Both the position numbers and the translations under genes were made by a program. A stretch of 64,000 bases of DNA from Anaerolineae bacterium (lineage in GTDB: Bacteria > Chloroflexota > Anaerolineae > Aggregatilineales > UBA3940), in the NCBI GenBank assembly GCA_016926255.1, contig JAFGOY010000053.1, forward strand, positions 1 to 64,000. The letters run 5' to 3'. Shown piece by piece: positions 17,248-26,685 of this stretch. Positions within the stretch are counted from its first letter, which is position 1. Each line of letters opens with the position of its first letter. The notes under the pieces are model-generated. The model made no database searches and was not told the origin of the DNA. It saw only the letters and a program-made list of their open reading frames with translations.

Positions 17248-18843
17248 ATGGACATTTCGAAACTGAAGTTCCCACTGGTGATCATCGCCGTTGGGTTCGT
17301 AATCGGCCTGCTAAGCGACCTGCTCCTCTATGGGAATCCGCTTGGTATATCGGTACCGATCATCATCGTGTTGATTCTGATCGGGTTGTTCGTGCTGGCG
17401 GCGGTCGAGGGCACGAAGGTTCTTCTTGGCAACCTCTGGCTGATTCTGCCCCTGCTGTTCATGGCGGCAATGTCGGCGGTTCGGGCGGCCCCGCTGCTGC
17501 GCTTCCTGAATATCAGCGGGAGCCTGCTGCTGATGCTCCTCCTGGCGAACAGTCTATCAACCCGACCGCTGGTGAAGCTCAATATCGGCGGCTATGTGGA
17601 GGCGGTGATCGAAAGCGGCATCATGTCCCCCCTGCTCTCAGTAGTGCTGATCGAACGCGGTGTCAACGATATCCGGCAGCGCGGCAAGTTGAGCAAGAAA
17701 GTCGTCCGCAGCGTGCTGATTGGCCTGTTGATCGCCTTGCCTTTCCTGTGCATCTTCACCATTCTTTTCTCTTCGGCGGACCTGATATTTGGCGGATACG
17801 TCGACAGGCTGTTTACGAATCTGCATATCGGCGACTTCATCGGTCACACACTGCTGACTATAGTCTTTTCGCTGCTGGCGATGGGCGGGCTGGCCTATGC
17901 TCTGGCGCGTGGCCCGGATAGCAAACGTCTATTCAGCAGGAAACCCGATCCCGCCGATGACAACGAGGAAAAGAACGTCGAGACCCTGATTGAAGAGGAA
18001 AACGCCAAAGAGATCGACAAACGAATCGGGTTGGGCATGATCGAATCATCGGTGGTGCTGTTCAGCGTCGATATCCTGTTCCTGCTGTTCGTAATCATCC
18101 AGTTCGCGGCCCTGTTTGGCGGCGAAGCATTTTTGCGCAGGCAGGGATTGACCTATTCGGAGTATGCCCGGCGCGGATTCTTCGAACTACTCGCAGTGGC
18201 GATCATCACCCTGGGATTGATCCTGCTGCTCGATCATTTCACCAGGCGCGAAACGAAATCACAACGCACAATCTTCCTTGCAGGCAGCGGCCTGATGATC
18301 CTGATGACGATCATCATCCTCGCTTCGGCCTTCGAGCGGATGCAGCTTTATGAAGTGGCCTACGGCTTCACCCGTCTGCGGGTCTATCCGCATATCTTCA
18401 TGGTCTGGCTGGCGATCCTGATGGCCTACTTCCTCGTCTTCCTCTTCCTCGATAAATCGTACCTGTTTGCAACCGGGGCACTGGTGATGTCGCTCGGATT
18501 TGTGATCACCCTCGATATCCTCAACCCCGATGCCTTCATCGTACGGCAGAACATTGCCCGCTACGAACACGGCGAACCGCTGGATGTCGATTATCTGGGC
18601 AGTCTATCCGAGGACGCGATTCCGGCGTTTCTGCCTCTCCTCGACGACTACACAGGAACAATCCGGGAGCAGGCCGGGCCGTGGCTTCACAAACACCTAA
18701 TCGAACTGGATTCCCGGCAGGCAAAGGCCTCCTGGCCTTCGTACCACTTTGCCATCAACCGGGCTTACAATCTACTCGATGCCCGGCGCGGCGAGATCGA
18801 GGGTTTCGAGGTACCAGACTGGCTGTTCTACCGCTACGATTGA
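17248..18843 (+). CDS. DUF4173-like multi-pass membrane protein
   Basis: This 531-residue protein has about 11 hydrophobic segments. A charged cytoplasmic loop (about residues 225-260) contains NEEKNVETLIEEENAKEID. The central part (YSEYARRGFFELLAVA, then an FERMQLYEVAYGFTRLRVYPH segment) matches the DUF4173/DUF4153 group. The C-terminal roughly 110 residues are soluble. No function is established for the family. GAGGGG precedes the ATG and a strong terminator follows. The 196 bases before it hold nothing I recognise. Confidence 0.8.
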   Translation: MDISKLKFPLVIIAVGFVIGLLSDLLLYGNPLGISVPIIIVLILIGLFVLAAVEGTKVLLGNLWLILPLLFMAAMSAVRAAPLLRFLNISGSLLLMLLLANSLSTRPLVKLNIGGYVEAVIESGIMSPLLSVVLIERGVNDIRQRGKLSKKVVRSVLIGLLIALPFLCIFTILFSSADLIFGGYVDRLFTNLHIGDFIGHTLLTIVFSLLAMGGLAYALARGPDSKRLFSRKPDPADDNEEKNVETLIEEENAKEIDKRIGLGMIESSVVLFSVDILFLLFVIIQFAALFGGEAFLRRQGLTYSEYARRGFFELLAVAIITLGLILLLDHFTRRETKSQRTIFLAGSGLMILMTIIILASAFERMQLYEVAYGFTRLRVYPHIFMVWLAILMAYFLVFLFLDKSYLFATGALVMSLGFVITLDILNPDAFIVRQNIARYEHGEPLDVDYLGSLSEDAIPAFLPLLDDYTGTIREQAGPWLHKHLIELDSRQAKASWPSYHFAINRAYNLLDARRGEIEGFEVPDWLFYRYD

Positions 18844-18879
18844 TCCGTTTGCGTAATCGGACACTTTCTTTTATTGTTT

Positions 18880-18915
18880 CAGGCGGCGATGATTGGCCGC
18901 CTGTTTTCTTTTTTT
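18880..18915 (+). terminator. Intrinsic terminator before purB
   Basis: CAGGCGGC (18880-18887) pairs with GCCGCCTG (18896-18903), followed by a T-rich run to 18915. It ends only 17 bases before the purB start codon, so the purB transcript must start upstream and read through, or start within this short stretch. Confidence 0.85.
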
Positions 18916-18931
18916 GAGGGGGATGTGACTG

Positions 18932-20335
18932 ATGGGTGCTGATACGATAGATCACGGCTATCTTTCGCCGTTCTCGTGGCGATATGGTAGTTCCGAAATG
19001 CGCGAACTCTGGTCGGAAGTCGAGAAGCGGAAACGTTGGCGGCGCGTGTGGGTGGCATTGGCCGAGGCTCAGACCGAGGCCGGGCTGGTAACAGCGGAGC
19101 AGGTCACCGACCTGCGCGAACATGTCAACCAGATCGACATCGCCCGCGCCCACGAGATCGAGGCCGAGATTCACCACGACCTGATGGCCGAAGTCCGCAC
19201 CTATGCGGAGCAGTGCCCGGTCGGTGGCCCGATCATCCACCTGGGGGCGACCAGCATGGACGTCGAGGACAACGTCGACGCGGCCCGCCAGCGTGACGCA
19301 CTCGACATCGTTCTCAACCGACTGCGCGATCTCCTGGCAGTTTTCGCGGAGCAGATCGAGCAGTGGGCAGATGTGACCTGTATCGGCTGGACGCATCTCC
19401 AGCCCGCCGAACCGACGACGGTCGGCTACCGGCTGGCAACCTACGCTCAGGATTTACTCGCTGATTATGAGGATTTGCAGCGCGTCCGCGACACGCTGCG
19501 CGGGAAGGGAATCAAAGGAGCGGTTGGCAGCGGCGCAAGCTACACTCTGCTGCTCGACGGCACCGATCTGACCGTCGGCGATCTCGAAGCGCGGATCATG
19601 GAAGCCCTCGATCTCCCGGCTTTTCCCATCGCCGCGCAGACCTACCCCCGGCGGCAGGACTGGGCGCTGCTATCGGCGCTGTCCGGGCTGGGCGGCACGC
19701 TCTACCGCTTCGCCTTCGACCTGCGCCTGCTGCAAAGCCCCGCTTTCGGCGAATGGTCAGAACCCTTCGGCAAGAAGCAGGTCGGCTCGTCGGCGATGCC
19801 CTTCAAGCGCAACCCGATCAAAGCCGAAAACCTCGACAGCCTGGGGCGACTCGTCGCCGGGCTGCCGCGCATCGCCTGGGACAACGCCGCCCACTGCCTG
19901 CTCGAACGCACCCTCGACGATTCAGGCAACCGCCGCACGATCATCCCCGAAGCATTCCTCGCCGTCGACCACATGCTGATCACCGCCCGCCGGGTGGTTG
20001 CCGGTCTGGTGATCGACGAGCAGGCGATAGAATCGAACATGGCCCGCTACGGAACTTTCGCCGCCAGCGAGCGTGTGCTGATGGCGTCGGTTCGCGCCGG
20101 GGCCGACCGGCAGGAAATGCACGAGGTGATCCGCGAGAACAGCATGGAAGCCTGGAAGGACGTCCGCGCCGGGAAGGACAACCCACTGGCCGATCTGCTG
20201 GCCGCCAATGCGCGGATGACCGCTCATCTCACAGTGGATGAGATTCGAAGCCTGATGGATGCATCGGGTTACGTAGGGGATGCGCCCGAACGGGCGCGGG
20301 CGATGGCCGGGGCTATCCGTGAGGCTTTGCGATGA
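18932..20335 (+). CDS. purB: Adenylosuccinate lyase
   Basis: This 467-residue fumarase/aspartase-superfamily enzyme has the signature GSSAMPFKRNPIKAE (about residues 287-301), HLGATSMDVEDN and WTHLQPAEPTTVG. It cleaves SAICAR and adenylosuccinate in purine synthesis. The start is supported by GAGGGGG upstream. The last 23 bases overlap the convergent glycosyltransferase gene. It is a housekeeping gene with no other pur genes nearby. Confidence 0.95.
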   Translation: MGADTIDHGYLSPFSWRYGSSEMRELWSEVEKRKRWRRVWVALAEAQTEAGLVTAEQVTDLREHVNQIDIARAHEIEAEIHHDLMAEVRTYAEQCPVGGPIIHLGATSMDVEDNVDAARQRDALDIVLNRLRDLLAVFAEQIEQWADVTCIGWTHLQPAEPTTVGYRLATYAQDLLADYEDLQRVRDTLRGKGIKGAVGSGASYTLLLDGTDLTVGDLEARIMEALDLPAFPIAAQTYPRRQDWALLSALSGLGGTLYRFAFDLRLLQSPAFGEWSEPFGKKQVGSSAMPFKRNPIKAENLDSLGRLVAGLPRIAWDNAAHCLLERTLDDSGNRRTIIPEAFLAVDHMLITARRVVAGLVIDEQAIESNMARYGTFAASERVLMASVRAGADRQEMHEVIRENSMEAWKDVRAGKDNPLADLLAANARMTAHLTVDEIRSLMDASGYVGDAPERARAMAGAIREALR

Positions 20336-21518
20336 TCGCCCGGTAGGTGTCGATCCAGCGGTCACTGATCGCGTCCCAGTTCAGGTGTTGTGATACGTAG
20401 TCGCGCCCTCGATGAGCCTGCTCGATGGCAGAAGGATCGTCGAGCGTAGCGAGAATCGCAGCGGACAGATCGCCCGTCGAACCGAAGGGCACCACGCGGC
20501 CAATATCCTGATCGGTTAGCAGTCCGGCCAATCCGCAGCGGTCGGTGGTGATCACCGGGGTAGCGTTGAGCAGCGACTCCAGCAAAGTAATCCCAAGAAT
20601 CTCGTAGCGAGAGGGCAGCACACACACATCGAAAGCCCGGTACGCGGCGGCCCGCATTTCGTCGCCTTCGAACAACCCGCCAAAACGCACCGCCGATCCA
20701 ATGCCCAGCCGCTCGACCTGCTTTTCGAGATCGGCCCTTGCGCCGTCGTCCGGCCCGGCCAGCAGCAGGATCGCCCCCGGCTTGTGCGTCAGCACTTCCG
20801 CAAAGGCATCGATCAAAAAGTCGATCCCCTTGATCGGGTTCAAGCGGCCCACGAAGCCAACCAGCGGCGCGTCGATGGGAATGTCGAACCGCCGACGGAA
20901 CGAGTCCGGGTCGGCGTCGATGTCGAACGCATCCACATCGATCCCGTTCGGGATGACCACGATCCGGTCTTCCGGCAGTCCCCGGTCGAGGTACTGCTGG
21001 CGCTCCATGTCGGTGATCGCATGCAGCCCGGCAGCCCGGTCGAGCAGGCGATTGCCCCACATCAGATCGAAGAAACGTTTATAGGCTGTGCGCCCAAGTT
21101 CCGTCGGTAGCCCGCCGTGCGGCGTCACGATATAGGGAATCCCTGATTTCAGCAGCGGGCGCAGCGCCAGCGCGTTGGTCATGCTGCGGATTTCGTGAAG
21201 GTGAACCACGTCGATGGCCGGGAGCATCTCGGAGATGACGCGCCCCATCGTCGGGGGGAAGAACAACCTGCGCCATGCAAGGAAATTGCTCAGGTTGCGG
21301 CAGCGATAGATATCGAGGCCCTGATCGGTTTCCCACTCTGCGGGTGCCCGGTGGGTGCTGTCGAGCGCGTCGGTGGTAACGACCGCCACCGTGTGACCGT
21401 CAGCGGCCTGCCGCCGGGCGATCTCGTAGATGACCCGCACCGGCCCACCAAAGGCCCAGGCCGGGGCATAATAAGGGCTGATATGCAGAATGTGGAGTTG
21501 CTCGGCCACGTTTGCCAC
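20313..21518 (-). CDS. GT4-family glycosyltransferase
   Basis: This 401-residue GT-B enzyme has an N-terminal acceptor domain with HISPYYAPAWAFGGPV and a C-terminal nucleotide-sugar domain with PNGIDVDAFD, GRLNPIKGIDFLIDAF and the E-x7-E motif in EILGITLLES. It probably adds a sugar to a surface glycan at the cytoplasmic membrane face. It is the last gene of a minus-strand cluster and ends inside the 3' end of purB. Confidence 0.9.
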   Translation of the reverse strand: MANVAEQLHILHISPYYAPAWAFGGPVRVIYEIARRQAADGHTVAVVTTDALDSTHRAPAEWETDQGLDIYRCRNLSNFLAWRRLFFPPTMGRVISEMLPAIDVVHLHEIRSMTNALALRPLLKSGIPYIVTPHGGLPTELGRTAYKRFFDLMWGNRLLDRAAGLHAITDMERQQYLDRGLPEDRIVVIPNGIDVDAFDIDADPDSFRRRFDIPIDAPLVGFVGRLNPIKGIDFLIDAFAEVLTHKPGAILLLAGPDDGARADLEKQVERLGIGSAVRFGGLFEGDEMRAAAYRAFDVCVLPSRYEILGITLLESLLNATPVITTDRCGLAGLLTDQDIGRVVPFGSTGDLSAAILATLDDPSAIEQAHRGRDYVSQHLNWDAISDRWIDTYRAIIAKPHG

Positions 21519-21524
21519 CTGCCC

Positions 21525-22697
21525 TTACCTGACATGCCCGGCGAGAATCGCCTCGAATTCGGTGGTGATCGCTTCCCAGTCGCAGTGGGCTTCGACGAAA
21601 GCGCGGGCCGCCCGGCCAAGTTGTTCGGCCCGTGTGCGGACATTCAGCGCCATCTCGATATGATCTTCCGCCGGGGCATAGATCACCCCGTTGCCCTCGC
21701 CGATATCGCGCATCACGCCCGGCAAAGACGTCGCGATGACCGGCTTACCACCGGCCATATACTCGTAAATCTTGATCGGGACGATGTGCTCGGTCGCCGT
21801 GACGGTCTGGAAGGGCAGCAAACACGCATCGGAAGCAGCGAGTAATTCAGGAATACGTTGATAGGGCACCCGACCGGTCAGCACCAGCCGATCACCCAGC
21901 CCTGCATTGCGCATCTGGCACAGCCATTCGTATTCGTCGCCGTCGCCGACCACCAGCAGTTTGACCTCCAGAGGGGCATCAGCAAGCGCGGCGACAACCT
22001 GACGCAGCCCGGAGAAATCGTAGAGCCAGCCCATGAAGAACAATACATAGTCGCTCTCGGCCAATCCAAGTTCGGCGCGGATGGCCGAATCGGGCTTCCC
22101 CGGTTGGAAGCGTTCCAGGTCGACTCCTGTGCGCAGCACGCGCGCCCGGTCGGGGCTGGCCCCCATTCTGATCGCGTAATCGCGCAGGTGGGCGTTGATC
22201 AGGATCACCTCGGCAGCCGATCCGAACAGCCAGCGCTCGACCGTATGGGCAACCGGCTGCACGATTTTACTCGGCACCAGCGCGTGCAGTGCATCGATCA
22301 CATGAAGGACATAGGGGATGTCGTAGCGGCGGGCCAGCCGCAGGGCAGGCATACCGGTGCTCAGGGCATACGAGACGATGATGTCGGGCCGCCGATCTTT
22401 GATCAAGCGTTTCAGCGCCGCGTGGTGCGAAAAAACCGAACTGGGGCGGGCCAGCAAGCGCGGACTCAACGTCCCCGGTGTGATCAGCTTGATCTGCGCC
22501 CCGTTCATGATCCGGGCAGCATGGGGGTTGTCCTCCCGGCGAACGATCAGCGGTTCCTGCGGCCAGTGCGAACGCAGAATCGGATAATCAAGCACGGTGA
22601 TCGTGTGGCCGCGCAGGGAGAGCCGCTCGAAGAGATGATGCTGCTGGTGCGGGCCGCGCCGCAGCCAGTCGGTTTCCTGCACGACGACGATGTCCAT
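21525..22697 (-). CDS. GT4-family glycosyltransferase
   Basis: This 390-residue GT-B enzyme carries VLRTGVDLERFQPG, FFMGWLYDFSGLRQVV and the donor-site pattern VPIKIYEYMAGGKPVIA. It lies 6 bases upstream of the previous GT and 3 bases after the GT-C-like gene, clearly in the same operon. The order within the glycan pathway cannot be told from sequence. Confidence 0.9.
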   Translation of the reverse strand: MDIVVVQETDWLRRGPHQQHHLFERLSLRGHTITVLDYPILRSHWPQEPLIVRREDNPHAARIMNGAQIKLITPGTLSPRLLARPSSVFSHHAALKRLIKDRRPDIIVSYALSTGMPALRLARRYDIPYVLHVIDALHALVPSKIVQPVAHTVERWLFGSAAEVILINAHLRDYAIRMGASPDRARVLRTGVDLERFQPGKPDSAIRAELGLAESDYVLFFMGWLYDFSGLRQVVAALADAPLEVKLLVVGDGDEYEWLCQMRNAGLGDRLVLTGRVPYQRIPELLAASDACLLPFQTVTATEHIVPIKIYEYMAGGKPVIATSLPGVMRDIGEGNGVIYAPAEDHIEMALNVRTRAEQLGRAARAFVEAHCDWEAITTEFEAILAGHVR

Positions 22698-22700
22698 GCC

Positions 22701-24551
22701 TTACGATCCTTCGCCGCTTTGTTCAGGGTGCAGTATCCGCATAACGTGGATGCCGTGCGTCTCAAACACGGGTTCGAAGTAATCGTCGTCAAAAGCATGC
22801 ACGTAGAATTCGCGATCCTGCCAACCGATCCGGTCAGCCTTTTCCCGATCATAGAGGAATACGTTGTAGAAAATATAGTCGTAGTCTTCCAGTTCAGCCA
22901 GAGCAGAAGGGTTGCCGGTAAACGTTTCGAAATCTGTCAGGTAATAGGCAAGGCGGTCGTCCATCAGATAGAGACGGTCGGTTTCCGGATCGAGTTCGGT
23001 GCGGGCAAAATGAACCAGTTCGTAAACCAATGACTTCGCATGTTCAAGCCGCTGATCGTCGGTAGCAAAGGGTTTTGTGATCGTATAATACACGCCGCCC
23101 AGCCGCTCCTGTGTCCCCAGAAACGCAGTTCCCAGTAGCACTACAACCCCGATTCCCTGCCAGACGATCTGGGGAATCTTCTGCGACCAGGGCTGTTTTT
23201 GAATCCACCCGGCGATCCACTCCACCGGGTAGACCGACCAGGTCGCCAGGAGGGGAAGCGCCAGCAGCATAAAGCGCGGATTGTGCGATACCTTCATCCA
23301 CCATGCCAGCCAGTATGGGATCGCGGCGGCAGCGAGGATCAGATCGACCGGGGTCGGCTGATCGTCGGCCCGCAGCACTTTGATCCCCTGGACAACGGCC
23401 AGATAAATCCCCATCATCCAGCCGATGGTATAAAGCGGCGTCAAGACATAGCCAAAGGCATCGGGATAGGCCAGCGAGGGCGAGATGCCCAGCAGCCCGG
23501 CCTGCTGCGACAGTTGATGGTAAAGCCCGGCAACCGGCATGACATACTCCCAGCCGCCGATCAGCACGTTGCGCAGGTACCAGGGACCTGCAATCAGGAT
23601 CGCCGGGAGCAGGATACAGGCCAGTGCCACAAACAGTTTTCGCCAGCGGCCCGGTACCGGCTGGCGGCGGGATGCGATCAACTTCAGCACGGGGATGAGC
23701 GAAGCACTTGCCAGCCAGGATACCCCGGACTGCTTGACAAACAGTGCGACACCCAGCAGTAAACCGGCCAGCAGCACGTCGAATGTTTTTTCACTCTCCC
23801 ACCACTGAATCATCGAAAGCAGCGCCAGCGTCAGCGGAAATGTGGTGGCGATGTCAGTGTAGGCCAGCGACCCATAATTGACGAACATTGGCGTCAGAGC
23901 GACAATCGCCGCCGCCAGCAGGCCGCGCCGCCGGTTGCCCTTTCGCCCGGCGATCAGGTACGTCGCGCCGAGGGTGCCGACGACCATCACAAACTGGAAG
24001 ATTTTGGCAAGGTGCTCGTTAACAGAACCGGCGGCAAACCAGGTCGTCGCAAAGGTAATCGGAACCAGCGGCGGGTATCCCCATACCTTTCCCGGCAGGC
24101 TGCGGGCCAGGTAAATCAATCTGGCCTGGAGCGCATAGCGCACCAGCGTATCATCGCCGATGAAGGGATAGTACAGCAGGTAGACCAGAATGACCGTCAC
24201 CGCGCCGATGATCGCCAATGACAGCAGGGCTTCGAGATCGAGGCGAACCAGCCGCCGCCACTGTGACCGCCACCAGTCGAGCCAGCGGCGCGGCGACACC
24301 CAACCAGGGTTCAGCACAAGGCCGACCACCAGCCCGATCACGATAATCGCCAGCGCGGAGACGCCGCTCAACCACGTGCCGGGGAGCAGGCCCAGGTAAA
24401 ACAGGAGCAGGCCCAACACCCCGACGCTGAACGCCAGCGCCGTCAGTGCAACCTGCAAAGGCGGCTTACCCCGATCCTTCAGCAGGCGGTCGGTAAGCGG
24501 CCACAGAAACAGGTAGCCGACCGGAAGAATAAGCAGTGCAAACCAGAACAT
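22701..24551 (-). CDS. Multi-pass GT-C-like glycosyltransferase (ArnT/PMT_2 group)
   Basis: This 616-residue protein has about 11-13 transmembrane helices. An acidic first large loop follows YYPFIGDDTLVRYALQA, consistent with the GT-C catalytic loop. YGSLAYTDIATTFPL is a typical downstream segment. A soluble C-terminal domain (about residues 500-616) is present. It would use a polyprenyl-phosphate sugar donor on the outer face (family knowledge). It is co-oriented and tightly spaced with the GT4 genes. Confidence 0.8.
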   Translation of the reverse strand: MFWFALLILPVGYLFLWPLTDRLLKDRGKPPLQVALTALAFSVGVLGLLLFYLGLLPGTWLSGVSALAIIVIGLVVGLVLNPGWVSPRRWLDWWRSQWRRLVRLDLEALLSLAIIGAVTVILVYLLYYPFIGDDTLVRYALQARLIYLARSLPGKVWGYPPLVPITFATTWFAAGSVNEHLAKIFQFVMVVGTLGATYLIAGRKGNRRRGLLAAAIVALTPMFVNYGSLAYTDIATTFPLTLALLSMIQWWESEKTFDVLLAGLLLGVALFVKQSGVSWLASASLIPVLKLIASRRQPVPGRWRKLFVALACILLPAILIAGPWYLRNVLIGGWEYVMPVAGLYHQLSQQAGLLGISPSLAYPDAFGYVLTPLYTIGWMMGIYLAVVQGIKVLRADDQPTPVDLILAAAAIPYWLAWWMKVSHNPRFMLLALPLLATWSVYPVEWIAGWIQKQPWSQKIPQIVWQGIGVVVLLGTAFLGTQERLGGVYYTITKPFATDDQRLEHAKSLVYELVHFARTELDPETDRLYLMDDRLAYYLTDFETFTGNPSALAELEDYDYIFYNVFLYDREKADRIGWQDREFYVHAFDDDYFEPVFETHGIHVMRILHPEQSGEGS

Positions 24552-24562
24552 AAAACGCCTGG

Positions 24563-25774
24563 CTACTGGTAGCGAACGATCAGTGGGGTGCGCATTACCT
24601 GCTCAACCTCGGCGCGGGTGCGCTCCAGTTCGGCCATCGTCTCGTCGTGCGGGACGAGGATCGCCAGCATGTCGGCACCCTTGCAGATTTCGACCAGCGA
24701 CTCGTATTCCATGCCATCGATCAGGCGGTCGTAGTGCGCGACGTCGTAGCCGTCCTCGACCAGCAACCTGACGATCTCAATCGCCGGGCTTTCACGCGGA
24801 TCGTCGACGTTGGGCTTGTAGGCCGCGCCCAGAACAACAAGCTTCGGGTTGTCGATCTCCCGCACCGCCTTGCGGATTTTCGACGCGATCCGCGCGGGCA
24901 TGCCGTCGTTGATCAGGCGCGAGGTGAAGATCATGCGCGAGTTGGACGGGTCGACTTCTTTGATGAACCAGGGGTCGATGGCGATGCAGTGCCCGCCTAC
25001 CCCGATCCCCGGGTACAGGATGTTGACGCGCGGGTGCTTGTTGGCAAGGGTGATCGCCTCACGCCCGTCGATTTTTAGCGTTTCGGCGACGGCGTCGAAC
25101 TCGTTCGCCAGTGCGATATTGATATCGCGGTAGGTGTTTTCCATCAACTTGACCAGTTCGGCGGTTACATCGTCGGTTTTGAACAGTTCACCCTTGACGA
25201 AGGTGGCATACATATCTGCCGCCATGTCGCGCGCTTCTTCGTTCATCGCGCCGATGATCCGGTCGTTGTGAATGATCTCGTAGAAAATGTCTCCGGGCAG
25301 GATGCGCTCCGGGCAATGGGCCAGGTGGAGCGTCTCGCCGATCACCAGATCGGTCGCCTTCTCGATCATCGGGGTGACCCGCTCGCGACAGGTCAGCGGC
25401 GGGATGGTCGATTCGATGATTACCAGGTTGCCGGGCCGAAGGAACGGGATGATGCTTTCCACCGCATCATCGACATAAGACATCTCGGCGATTTTCTTGC
25501 GGTGATCGAGCGGGGTCGGCACAGCAATGATGAAGATATCGCCCTCACAGGGAGTAGACTGCGCGCGAAGATTGGCCCTGACCCCCGGCTCGTCCATCAA
25601 TGCCTGGAGATCGTCTTCCTTGATACGCATTACGCCTTCGTTGATGGCACGAACGATATTCTCGTTGATGTCCACACCAACGACATCGTAACCAGCCTTC
25701 GCCAGCAGGAGCGCCGCCGGGAGGCCAACATAGCCCGTCCCAACGACCACGATGGTTTTATCTGTATCAGTCAC
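24563..25774 (-). CDS. UDP-sugar 6-dehydrogenase, WecC-like
   Basis: This 403-residue enzyme has an NAD-binding VVGTGYVGLPAALLLAKAGY N-terminus, a central dimerisation helix region and the catalytic Cys in GVGGHCIAIDPWF. The WFIKE-type follow-on is typical of UDP-ManNAc/UDP-GlcNAc dehydrogenases rather than UDP-glucose dehydrogenase. It supplies an acidic sugar nucleotide for the surface glycan. It overlaps the epimerase gene by 8 bases. Confidence 0.9.
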   Translation of the reverse strand: MTDTDKTIVVVGTGYVGLPAALLLAKAGYDVVGVDINENIVRAINEGVMRIKEDDLQALMDEPGVRANLRAQSTPCEGDIFIIAVPTPLDHRKKIAEMSYVDDAVESIIPFLRPGNLVIIESTIPPLTCRERVTPMIEKATDLVIGETLHLAHCPERILPGDIFYEIIHNDRIIGAMNEEARDMAADMYATFVKGELFKTDDVTAELVKLMENTYRDINIALANEFDAVAETLKIDGREAITLANKHPRVNILYPGIGVGGHCIAIDPWFIKEVDPSNSRMIFTSRLINDGMPARIASKIRKAVREIDNPKLVVLGAAYKPNVDDPRESPAIEIVRLLVEDGYDVAHYDRLIDGMEYESLVEICKGADMLAILVPHDETMAELERTRAEVEQVMRTPLIVRYQ

Positions 25775-26681
25775 GTCCGTAAACCTCTTTCTGCCATTCG
25801 ATGGTGCGCGGGATGCCTTCTTCCAGCGTCACCGTACATTTGTGATCCAGGTCGCGTTTGGCCTTGGTATTGTCCGATTTCTTGTTGCGCGTGTTGTGCT
25901 CTTCGACTTCGACATACTCGACCAGCGAATCGTCTTTGCCCAGGTAGCTGAGGATCATATCCGACAGGACCTTGATGTCGTGGTATTCGTCCCCGGCGAT
26001 ATTATAAACCTCGCCTGGAATGAAATTCTCACTGATGTTCGCCAGAGTCCGGGCCGTATCGTCAATATAGGTCGATGAGCGGTGATGGTCGAGATAGACC
26101 GTATAGGGCATGTCATGGAGCGCGTGGTAGATGAACTTGCAGATCACGCTCCGGTACGCCGAGTAAGGTTCACCGGGGCCGTAGGTATTGAACAGCCGCA
26201 CGCGCACCGTCTCGGTGTTGAAGCGGTCGGCAGAGTTCATGATCTGCATCTCGTTGACCCACTTGGTGATCGCATAGTCATTCAACTGGCGGATCGGATG
26301 CTTGTCGAGCACATCCTCGGTCATCACACCATCCCAATCGCCGTAGACTTCGGAACTGCTGGTAAAGACCATTCGAAAGCCGTGTTTTTCCTGACAGCGC
26401 AGCATGTTCTTCACGCCGATAGCATTGCTCTGCCAGAGCGTCTCGTAGAAGTCTTCGCCGTTCCAGCGCCCGAACTCAGCCGCAAGGTGATAGACGACAT
26501 CGAACGACTGCTCATCGAATACCCGCTCGACCTGCCGGTAGACGCCGACATCGCAGCGGTAGTAATTAGGGCCGGGGGCATGCGGTCGATCCAGCACCCA
26601 GACTTCATGGCCGCGCTGCCTCAGTTCTGCGGTGAGCGGCGTCCCGACGGCCCCCAATCCTCCTGTAACCAGAATACGCAT
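25767..26681 (-). CDS. NAD-dependent sugar-nucleotide epimerase/dehydratase (extended SDR)
   Basis: This 304-residue extended short-chain dehydrogenase has the nucleotide motif TGGLGAVG at the N-terminus, SSSEVYG and the catalytic Tyr-Lys pair YAITK (about residues 136-140). NTYGPGEPYSAYRSVICKF is a late substrate-side motif. The exact reaction (epimerase, dehydratase or decarboxylase) cannot be assigned. It is co-operonic with the WecC-like dehydrogenase. Confidence 0.9.
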   Translation of the reverse strand: MRILVTGGLGAVGTPLTAELRQRGHEVWVLDRPHAPGPNYYRCDVGVYRQVERVFDEQSFDVVYHLAAEFGRWNGEDFYETLWQSNAIGVKNMLRCQEKHGFRMVFTSSSEVYGDWDGVMTEDVLDKHPIRQLNDYAITKWVNEMQIMNSADRFNTETVRVRLFNTYGPGEPYSAYRSVICKFIYHALHDMPYTVYLDHHRSSTYIDDTARTLANISENFIPGEVYNIAGDEYHDIKVLSDMILSYLGKDDSLVEYVEVEEHNTRNKKSDNTKAKRDLDHKCTVTLEEGIPRTIEWQKEVYGRD

Positions 26682-26685
26682 AAGT